Positions 32,088-39,126 of a DNA stretch of 39,126 nt are shown here, one piece after another. How positions within the stretch are numbered: position 1 is the stretch's first letter; every line of letters starts with the position of its first letter. The position numbers were made by a program, and so were the translations under genes. The stretch comes from Hofstenia miamia (lineage: Eukaryota; Xenacoelomorpha; Acoela): the NCBI GenBank assembly GCA_004352715.1, contig SCFE01000020.1, forward strand, positions 1,032,686 through 1,071,811, in the 5' to 3' direction. The notes below the pieces were generated by a model that was given only the letters and a program-made list of their open reading frames with translations, made no database searches and was not told where the DNA came from.

Positions 32088-32813
32088 ATGATTCTCCCTT
32101 CTGCAATACTCGCTGTGTTAATACTGCTGGGCTGTTCATATGCCGAAGACTGCATACAGAGCTTTGATGACTGTGAATATGGTGACAACTGCTGTAGTCT
32201 TGGTGACACTTATAATAATTACTTCTGTAGAGACATGTATGGTAAAAAACAATGTGTCTCAGATTGCATGTTAGAAGGCCAAACTTGTAGATTTCCTTTA
32301 GATTGTTGTGTAGGCACCTGTAGTGAAAATAATACGTGTACAGGTGGTAAACTGTGTAGTGATATTGGTGAAAAGTGTACTGCATATTTCGACTGTTGTA
32401 CCAAATTTTGTTCCGATGAAAGTCTTTGTGCAAAGGCCCCTGAGCCCCCGAAAACCTGTACGAAATTTGGAGCCACGTGTTCTAAGTCAAGCCAATGCTG
32501 CACAAAATACTGCAATTTTGGGACCTGTGATGAAAAACCAATTTGTGTAAGTAACGGAGGATTTTGTTACCAAGATGATGCGTGCTGCTCCAAACATTGT
32601 CGCTCATCCACATTTACTTGCGGAGAAGAAAACCAATGCTCCAAGAACTTTGACTTTTGCATGACAGCAAGTGATTGCTGCAGCGGTTTTTGTACGAAGT
32701 ATTATTTTTGCGATAACGAAAGTCCATGTGCTACAATTGGACAATTTTGTCTTGCAGATAGTGGCTGTTGTGAAGGAACTGTATGCAAAGAATCTCATTG
32801 CTCGAAGCCTTAG
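32088..32813 (+). CDS. Secreted protein of seven tandem cystine-knot-like modules
   Basis: The open frame of 241 residues starts at ATG 32088, which gives a textbook signal peptide (MILPSAILAVLILLGCSYA, cleavage before EDC). An upstream TTG start would spoil it. The mature chain is seven consecutive modules with pattern C-x6-C-x5-CC-x3-C-x(4-6)-C, starting at about residues 22, 60, 90, 124, 153, 184 and 214. The first has a longer loop after the double Cys. The six-cysteine C...C...CC...C...C framework is that of inhibitor cystine knot (knottin) domains, found in secreted peptides of many invertebrates including venom, defence and colipase/Dickkopf-like folds. Linkers are short, with a proline-rich one (KAPEPPK) between modules 3 and 4. 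There is no transmembrane segment and no internal intron. The function is unknown; a venom role is not implied by the fold. Confidence 0.9.
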   Translation: MILPSAILAVLILLGCSYAEDCIQSFDDCEYGDNCCSLGDTYNNYFCRDMYGKKQCVSDCMLEGQTCRFPLDCCVGTCSENNTCTGGKLCSDIGEKCTAYFDCCTKFCSDESLCAKAPEPPKTCTKFGATCSKSSQCCTKYCNFGTCDEKPICVSNGGFCYQDDACCSKHCRSSTFTCGEENQCSKNFDFCMTASDCCSGFCTKYYFCDNESPCATIGQFCLADSGCCEGTVCKESHCSKP

Positions 32814-33511
32814 TAACATTAATCATTATCTCAGCGCAAAAATTGAAACAAATTACTATTACGCATATGGTATTATATCAATTATTCTCTACTTGATTTG
32901 TAGCATTATTTTGTATTATCAAGAGATTTATTAACGCATTCGAAAAATATTTGTAATCCTAAAACGTTATACATACTAATCTGCTGCTTTACAAATGCTT
33001 GAGAAATTCATACTCAAAATCTTCCTTAGCAAATTTCAAATGTATTAAAAGTTTTCTAGTATGTACCATAATTTTTGAAGATCTACTTGGGTACTCAGTA
33101 GTTCTGCTTTATTTTTTTAATATATATTTTCAAATAATCCTATTAAATTAAATTTTTTGAACTATTATTGACCAATATTTCAAGAATAGTCCTTGTATAT
33201 AATTGATTATTTTGCTCTCCTTAAAATCGTTTGTCAAGAAAATATTTTTAGCAATTAGCTAGCATTTTTATGATTTCGAAATTTTTCTGCTTGCCGAAAA
33301 TCCGCATTGTTTTGCTGGTATTCTACAAACGAAATATTTGTTAGATCTTAGGGCAATTTGCGTTTTATTCGAATTGAGATGAGAATTTTTTTAACTGGTA
33401 ATTACACTCCGAGCATTCTAATATCAATTATTTTCTTTAATGCTAAGGTTTCCTCATATATATAGATATATATATATATATATATATATAGTACTGGAGT
33501 TGCATACGCAT
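32814..33511. other. 3' flank of the seven-knot gene and (AT)n tract
   Basis: No AATAAA close to the stop codon; the nearest variant is ATTAAA at 33043-33048. A TA microsatellite occupies about 33456-33490. No other gene was seen. Confidence 0.4.
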
Positions 33512-33821
33512 CAGACTTGTCAACGAGCCGAGCTTGAGCACAGTATTCGATATACAACGAGCCCAAAACGAGCCTATTTTAGGCAAAGCAAGTTTATAGT
33601 TCTGCTTGTAAACTTAATTATGGAGATTTTTCTTATTTTTTGCAGTCAGTATGCCTTTCCTATAATCTTATTTAATAAATGTTGATTAAATAATAGGAAG
33701 AGCTATGTAAAAAATTCTTTGAGCACAATATTTTAAAAAAAATACTGAGCTAAGACGAGCTTCATTCAAAGATTTTATGTGGCGAGCCGAGCTTGGAAAT
33801 GTCGGCTCGTTGACAAGTCCG
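33512..33821. mobile_element. hAT-type MITE with 8-bp target duplication
   Basis: The left end CAGACTTGTCAACGAGCC (33512-33529) matches the reverse complement of the right end (33804-33821), differing at one position (CAG versus CGG). ATACGCAT occurs immediately outside both ends (33504-33511 and 33822-33829), a perfect 8-bp target duplication. Subterminal CGAGCC/ACGAGC motifs are repeated near both ends, including a CGAGCCGAGCTTG copy at each side. Length is 310 bp, with no transposase. Confidence 0.92.
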
Positions 33822-33829
33822 ATACGCAT

Positions 33830-33999
33830 GCTATTATTTATACTGGTGGTATATACAATTGATTTTTTTGAAAAAACTAATGTTAAGCAAATTGAAGTTC
33901 ACCAAAGGGCGTCAAATCTGCCTGGTGATGTATACTATTGAAAATTGGGCACCGCTGGTACTCTATGTACCGCTACGAATGTTCCATAGTATGCAGCAC

Positions 34000-34043
<44 letters not shown>

Positions 34044-35850
34044 GTTATATGCTGCATATTGCTAACAGTAGGTAAAGCTTTTTTCTATTGTTAACATTAA
34101 ACGCCTGAAGTCTTTTTTTCAAGGACAACTCGTTTTTCCACATCTATAAATAATTTTCCCTATGTCTATTAGCATAATTTGAAAATCCCTAGGCATAAGT
34201 AGGTCTACTAGAGAATGTAGCTTTTAAAAATTTTGAATTTTGAAGAAGATTTAATTTCTCTCCTTACCTAATGTTCACGTATCTGTATGGTTTTTAACCC
34301 ATAGATGCAAAAATGAACCTTGTCGTTTTCTTGATATGTACACAGATTCCCATTGAGGTGTCCCGGGTGCAAAGTCAGAGGTCTCAGAGCCATTGGTAAG
34401 ACCTGGTTACAATTGCAATCCCATGACCTGGAATATACATATGCATTAATGTACCCGCCGCACCATATCCAAAATTGTACTTAACCTAAATTACGGTAAC
34501 TGTACAAGAAGATGCTATTTGCAAATAATCAACCAGTTTTCACATGAGAGTATTATATTATTCTCTAAATCCATATTAACTCTTTAATGAGTTTTTCATA
34601 TACCATACATCTTCAGGCATTCTGAAATCACTTTATGAGTGTCTTTTCTTCATCTATATTCTAAAATCCCAATAGATCGCAAACCCTTGTAGTTGCAGCT
34701 TTGGGCGAAATTTCCGATGCCGTTGTCTGTGGAGCAATTAACTCTGACTTGTGCATGCATAGGTAGTCTATTTAATGATAAATAGCTGACATTAGTTGCT
34801 GCTCGCATGGTTTTTAAAACTTATAATTCGCTGAACATTGGGGTGTGGGAATAAATTGAAGGCCTTTAAGTAGTGTTTAAAATATGTAAAAAACCTTTGT
34901 ATCTTTGAAGTAGCGTTGAGTAGATCAGGTACAATGCCCTCTCACCTATTGCTAAATAATACTAATTGTATTACTAACTATATATGTCTAGAAAACATTA
35001 AAGGAAAACTTTCCAAGCAAAATGAATAGAGAACATATACTTCTTATCCCATGCTTCTTCTAAAACTAGAATATATTTAGCTATAAGTTGTTCACTAAGC
35101 CATCTAAGAATTTTCTGTTTTAGCTAAGTGGAAATTAGGTGATATTGAAAACGAAGAGCTTAGCTATATTCAAATGAAATAATAGCTCTTTGCCAATAAT
35201 TTCTTTTTGACTTAGTGTTGAGACACATTAAGGATAATAAGCAATTTCTCCAGATATCATTTATTGAGTTATCAATGATACGAATAAATATGATGAGAAT
35301 TTATACATCATTTGAAGAAGTAAAATTAGAATACATAAATAGATAGTCATTTATATATTGTATGAACTTGACTGTGCTAATAGATTCTAAATGGAAAATC
35401 TTCTAATTACAGGGACTATTCTCAGTCTTTTCCTCTATTATATTCAGCCTGATGAAATTCCAAGGAAGAAATTTGTGATTTTATGACAGGAAACACTTTG
35501 ATGGAAGCTCTCAAATTGTGCATAATTTTTATTTTAATAATCATTTGAAAATGCATATAATTTAATGGTAATCTCTGGCTGAATTTGAATTCCAAAAGTA
35601 ATGTTGATTGAAACATCATATGTAATGAACGTGGAAAAAATTGAGCAAGAATTAACTGCGATCACATCTAAAACTTAAAATATATTATTAATGATTCATA
35701 TTTTAAATCCCAAATAATATAATTTGTATAGTGGGAAGTGTTGCATAGTCTATTAAAAAAATTTTTTACAGGGTTGAATTGAGCTTGGTGGGGAATTTTT
35801 TGCAATACGTCAAAAGAGTGCAAATTATAGATGCATAATTTCGTTCCATG
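33830..35850. other. Intronic AT-rich DNA with a possible tRNA-derived SINE
   Basis: A TA microsatellite lies at about 34003-34040. At about 34350-34470 the minus strand reads TGGTGCGGCGG (close to a pol III A box). About 30 nt further comes AGGTCATGGGATTGCA, where a B-box-like sequence would be. It is GC-richer than its surroundings and could be a degenerate tRNA-derived SINE. No coding exon was recognised. Confidence 0.3.
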
Positions 35851-36290
35851 ATACCATNTAAGAGCAGGCATTGGATGAAGACCAGGAACATCAGGAACAA
35901 TAAAAGAACATAGTACAAGATGATTCTGAGAATAATTGTCAACAAATTTACGCCAGAAATATTTCTTCAGTTGACGTTTCACAACTAGAGGTTTAATGAC
36001 AAATTGATAGAAGAGCGAAGGTGAATTAAATTTGCTAGTGGAACAACCCTGTTAAAAAAGAAGTTAAAGGATTTAGCTTTCAAAAATGAAGCAGACTTAA
36101 GCAAAGATGAGTTATTCGAACGTAGACCTGAGTGTAGAGGAAAATAAAGCGATAAAAACTGGAACCGATCAAGATCATAACATCCATTTAAACGCTTATT
36201 GAAAAATATCAGATCCAATAATTGAAGGTAATAAGAAATTGGCAATAAATTCAAATCCAAGAGTCTTCGTTTGTATAGTGTTATCAATTT
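35850..36290 (-). pseudogene. 3' end of a CR1/jockey-type LINE ORF2
   Basis: On the minus strand 36287-35985 encodes RRLLDLNLLPISYYLQLLDL, then FFNKRLNGCYDL, an R-S-N-N-S run and FNFFFNRVVPLANLI. This is the conserved region after the RT thumb in CR1/jockey/Rex LINEs (L-P-x-S-Y/x-L-x-x-L-D-L...F-F-x-R-x-x-x-L-W-N). It continues at 35980-35870 with LKKYFWRKFVDNYSQNH, the usual C-terminal F-K-x-x-L-K-x-F-W segment. Stops and a single N at 35858 interrupt it. It may belong to the same family as the LINE at the window start, but the two fragments cover different parts of the protein. Confidence 0.75.
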
Positions 36291-36646
36291 AGTGAAAATT
36301 AAAATACTTTAACGTAACATTATTGTTTTTTCCTGAATATGCGCCTTCGCCAGTACGAAAACTAATTTCTTGAAAGCTCATTTTGTCAAAAAAAGTTATC
36401 AGTTCTAAAAATGATATGGAATGAATAAATACTGACATGGATTCGACATTAAATTTATTAATAGCAAATAAATTCATTTAAAAAAATTAAGAAGTTGATT
36501 AGCCTACCCTGACAGAGAATAGTGGATGGACGGAAGCCGGCTGGAAAGAAGTAAGCGGCAGATCACTGATTTAGATTGGTTTTAGCTTATGGTAATCATC
36601 TGTGAATGAATTAGTAGTGTTCCATAGTGATGCTTAACTGTAGATG
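36291..36646. other. Spacer before the large gap
   Basis: No recognisable LINE RT core despite the adjacent C-terminal fragment. GC-richer around 36505-36560 with no assignable feature. Confidence 0.35.
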
Positions 36647-37646
36647 NNNNNNNNNNNNNNNNNNNNNNNNNNNNNNNNNNNNNNNNNNNNNNNNNNNNNN
36701 NNNNNNNNNNNNNNNNNNNNNNNNNNNNNNNNNNNNNNNNNNNNNNNNNNNNNNNNNNNNNNNNNNNNNNNNNNNNNNNNNNNNNNNNNNNNNNNNNNNN
36801 NNNNNNNNNNNNNNNNNNNNNNNNNNNNNNNNNNNNNNNNNNNNNNNNNNNNNNNNNNNNNNNNNNNNNNNNNNNNNNNNNNNNNNNNNNNNNNNNNNNN
36901 NNNNNNNNNNNNNNNNNNNNNNNNNNNNNNNNNNNNNNNNNNNNNNNNNNNNNNNNNNNNNNNNNNNNNNNNNNNNNNNNNNNNNNNNNNNNNNNNNNNN
37001 NNNNNNNNNNNNNNNNNNNNNNNNNNNNNNNNNNNNNNNNNNNNNNNNNNNNNNNNNNNNNNNNNNNNNNNNNNNNNNNNNNNNNNNNNNNNNNNNNNNN
37101 NNNNNNNNNNNNNNNNNNNNNNNNNNNNNNNNNNNNNNNNNNNNNNNNNNNNNNNNNNNNNNNNNNNNNNNNNNNNNNNNNNNNNNNNNNNNNNNNNNNN
37201 NNNNNNNNNNNNNNNNNNNNNNNNNNNNNNNNNNNNNNNNNNNNNNNNNNNNNNNNNNNNNNNNNNNNNNNNNNNNNNNNNNNNNNNNNNNNNNNNNNNN
37301 NNNNNNNNNNNNNNNNNNNNNNNNNNNNNNNNNNNNNNNNNNNNNNNNNNNNNNNNNNNNNNNNNNNNNNNNNNNNNNNNNNNNNNNNNNNNNNNNNNNN
37401 NNNNNNNNNNNNNNNNNNNNNNNNNNNNNNNNNNNNNNNNNNNNNNNNNNNNNNNNNNNNNNNNNNNNNNNNNNNNNNNNNNNNNNNNNNNNNNNNNNNN
37501 NNNNNNNNNNNNNNNNNNNNNNNNNNNNNNNNNNNNNNNNNNNNNNNNNNNNNNNNNNNNNNNNNNNNNNNNNNNNNNNNNNNNNNNNNNNNNNNNNNNN
37601 NNNNNNNNNNNNNNNNNNNNNNNNNNNNNNNNNNNNNNNNNNNNNN
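36647..37646. other. Assembly gap of exactly 1000 N
   Basis: A round-number gap, therefore a placeholder of unknown true size; the right edge enters a TA microsatellite (37648-37668). Confidence 1.
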
Positions 37647-37680
37647 CTATATATATATATATATATACTGTATATAATTA

Positions 37681-37769
37681 TAGAACTTGGAATGCTTGCA
37701 TTGAAAACATATATTTAGGTTAGGGTTATGCCTAATTATATGCTTTCAATGCAAACATTCCATGTTCTA
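37681..37769. repeat. 32-bp inverted repeat (foldback element)
   Basis: TAGAACTTGGAATGCTTGCA and the next 12 bases (37681-37712) pair with 37738-37769 with three mismatches around a 25-nt loop. The hairpin ends about 170 bp before the LDLa exon at 37937. Confidence 0.85.
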
Positions 37770-37936
37770 AGAAAATTATGTTAGTGCGGGAGAGATCAAA
37801 AATTTTGTTAATGAAAATCATGATTCCCACTTAATTCAACTGAAAATGGGTTATCTGTTTCGTGAATTGAAAACCGTCATATTAAAGAAAAAAGTGATAT
37901 GTTCATCTGCATAACTTTCACGAGGTTGTATTTTAG

Positions 37937-37997
37937 GATGCAATATGTGATGGTGTTAATGATTGCTTTGGCGAAGATGAAGAATCGTGTAAAGCAT
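37937..37997 (+). CDS. LDLa gene, exon completing the ninth LDLa module
   Basis: This 61-nt exon is bounded by TTGTATTTTAG and GTAAGTAT. It encodes DAICDGVNDCFGEDEESCKA plus one base. C-D-G-V-N-D-C...E-D-E-E-S-C is exactly the second half of an LDLa repeat, including the calcium-cage acidic residues. It enters in phase 0, matching the phase-0 donor at 17377. The join gives C-NNGFT-C-ISEDAI-C-DGVND-C-FGEDEES-C, with canonical spacing. It leaves in phase 1, so at least one more exon follows. Confidence 0.8.
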
Positions 37998-38070
37998 GTA
38001 AGTATTATACATATATTCATTTGAAGTTGAATATTTAAAGATTAATATATGGCATCATTTTCGCAATTAG

Positions 38071-38141
38071 ACTGTTCTTTGTACGTGTCAATAAAACTGA
38101 AGAACATCCACATTAAAGTGTGGGTACCCGATTTTGGATAG
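38071..38141 (+). CDS. Candidate next (terminal) exon of the LDLa gene
   Basis: After a 73-nt intron, the acceptor TCGCAATTAG offers a phase-compatible continuation (T|AC) reading YCSLYVSIKLKNIHIKVWV and a few more residues to TAG at 38139-38141. An AATAAA inside it (38090-38095) and the start of repetitive sequence near 38125 argue against it. The real next exon may lie beyond the window. Confidence 0.25.
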
Positions 38142-38415
38142 GGTCGAGACGGATTCGGATATCAAATTTTCGGGTACGATTCAGGTACAAAGCTTAAATT
38201 AATTGATAAAAAGATATGAATCTTATCCACCACTCCATTTGAGAAAGATCTAAGACGTTTAGTAATACCTTTTATGGCTATGTTTACCATATCAGAAAAT
38301 GTTCTAAGACGTGAGTATTGCGAATCAATTCTACGTATCGGGTCGAGTCGATTCAGTTAGTAAATTTTCGGGTCGCGTTCGGGTAGTGAATTTTACGATC
38401 GGGATTGGTTCGTGT
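38125..38415. repeat. Region of CGGGT-rich direct repeats, probable transposon end or remnant
   Basis: Related blocks CAAATTTTCGGGTACGATTC (38164-38183) and TAAATTTTCGGGTCGCGTTC (38361-38380) occur with neighbouring GGGTCGAG motifs (38141 and 38340). Composition is GC-richer than the flanks. Confidence 0.55.
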
Positions 38416-39126
38416 CGAGAACTTTCTACCTCATTAAAAAGCTTTCATTAACTGTTTCTGTTCTGATGCCTCTTTATTCCTCAGTTTACTTACTGCATTA
38501 CTGTTTGGGAAGGAGTAAATAGACTATGTATCCTTGATAAAATCCCAAAAATATTCATCAATTATAAAATCATTGCTAAATTTAATTAATAAAATATCAA
38601 ATTCCACTAATTATTCCATAAAATAAATCATCCCCAACGAGAAAGGTTACGCGATAGAGCGCCTACGTGAACAAAACCGAAGAACAGATCTCTATTAAAT
38701 ACGTTTCCAGACAGTTATCTTAACATATTTTCGTTGTATATCTGTAAGTCAGATGTAATTTTCTGATTTATTTTAATAAATTTTCATTCTAAAAAAATAT
38801 ATATTACGGTTCCCAAGAATGACTTTAGAAAGTAAAGCAATTGCAAAATTTATTTTCAAAAATATATGAACGGAACAAGAATGGTAAGTGATGAGAATGC
38901 CAGGCGCCCCAAAATTTAGACGGCTGAGCCAATTGATGCCTAAAACTATATCAAGACAAACGAAATGTGCCATAAAAGGGAATCAAAATTTAATGGCATC
39001 ATACACGGATTTTACAGGGCTATAGGCCTTATAGGGTTTCTATTTGGAATATAGAACAGTCTAATCCAGTTATATAGATGTCACTCAGCCGGCTGCGCTG
39101 CTGCCGCCGCTGACCTTATCGGGTCT
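38416..39126. other. AT-rich end of window, no gene recognised
   Basis: No exon was recognised. The last 45 bases turn abruptly GC-rich (GGCTGCGCTGCTGCCGCCGC) after a CACTCAG acceptor-like string and are cut by the window end, so a coding start cannot be judged. Confidence 0.3.

Larger units (their letters stand above)
17378..37936 (+). other. Proposed 20.6-kb intron of the LDLa gene
   Basis: Begins GTGTGTATG after GAG and ends TTGTATTTTAG before GAT. It is phase 0 at both ends, and the join completes the ninth LDLa module with correct cysteine spacing. It carries most of the transposons in this window plus the seven-knot gene. Two assembly uncertainties lie within it: the gaps and the duplicated hAT segment. 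The true length may therefore differ. Confidence 0.65.

Noticed and set aside
31993-32433. 146-codon minus-strand open frame rich in Tyr, His and Cys
   Set aside because: It is the antisense shadow of the cysteine-rich seven-knot gene; its composition follows from the TGT/TGC codons of the sense strand.
33440-33685. 81-codon open frame
   Set aside because: It starts in a TA run and reads across the terminal repeat of the 33512-33821 MITE.
36627-37723. Long open frames of about 360 codons across the 1000-N gap
   Set aside because: They consist almost wholly of N and carry no information; the same holds for frames over 5385-6009, 15426-15678, 18490-18718 and 22308-22449.
39070-39126. GC-rich end with an acceptor-like CACTCAG, considered as the next LDLa exon
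   Set aside because: The phase-compatible reading is a short alanine run cut by the window end, with no LDLa character.

Overview
The window looks like metazoan, probably invertebrate, nuclear DNA. It is strongly AT-rich, studded with (AT)n and (AAT)n microsatellites, and full of decayed transposons. Its few real coding exons encode animal extracellular cysteine-rich modules (LDL-receptor class A repeats and tandem inhibitor-cystine-knot-like modules) bounded by GT/AG splice signals. There are no operons, Shine-Dalgarno sites or dense ORFs. I cannot name the species. Five assembly gaps (625, 253, 229, 142 and 12 N) touch or lie close to TA runs. A sixth, of exactly 1000 N, is a placeholder gap.

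Layout. 1-1.57 kb: 5' part of a CR1/jockey-type LINE on the minus strand, with a damaged 2A-like motif. 1.8-4.9 kb: microsatellites, a small tandem repeat and a hAT transposase tail on the minus strand. 5.4-10.6 kb: a gap and AT-rich DNA with no recognisable gene. 10.66-13.54 kb: a two-exon gene for a small three-helix membrane protein of unknown family. 16.27-17.38 kb: a long exon with eight complete LDLa modules and the first half of a ninth. 17.4-37.9 kb: by splice phase and module completion this is a single intron of about 20.6 kb. The missing half of the ninth LDLa module is the exon at 37937-37997.

The proposed intron holds the following. A hAT element (21505 to 23071 or 23740) has matching terminal inverted repeats, an 8-bp target duplication and an internal tRNA-Gly-like gene. 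Part of it is duplicated without visible difference across a single N, probably an assembly error. A Tc1/mariner remnant follows at 24.8-25.07 kb. A dead Ty3/gypsy element (25.4-29.4 kb) has a truncated Tc1/IS630-type transposase sitting inside its reverse-transcriptase/RNase H region. A BED-finger hAT remnant lies at 29.47-30.2 kb on the minus strand. There are two well-delimited MITEs (31.48-31.66 kb, TA target; 33.51-33.82 kb, 8-bp target). An intact intronless gene (32088-32813) encodes a secreted protein of seven tandem cystine-knot-like modules. A LINE 3' fragment lies at 35.85-36.29 kb on the minus strand.

The central claim is therefore a nested arrangement. A multi-LDLa gene is split inside one module by a transposon-filled 20-kb intron that hosts an independent same-strand secreted seven-knot gene. 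A read-through of the LDLa exon ends 32 nt before a canonical AATAAA, so a short intronic-polyadenylation isoform is possible. All readings come from translation and motif recognition by eye; no database search was possible.
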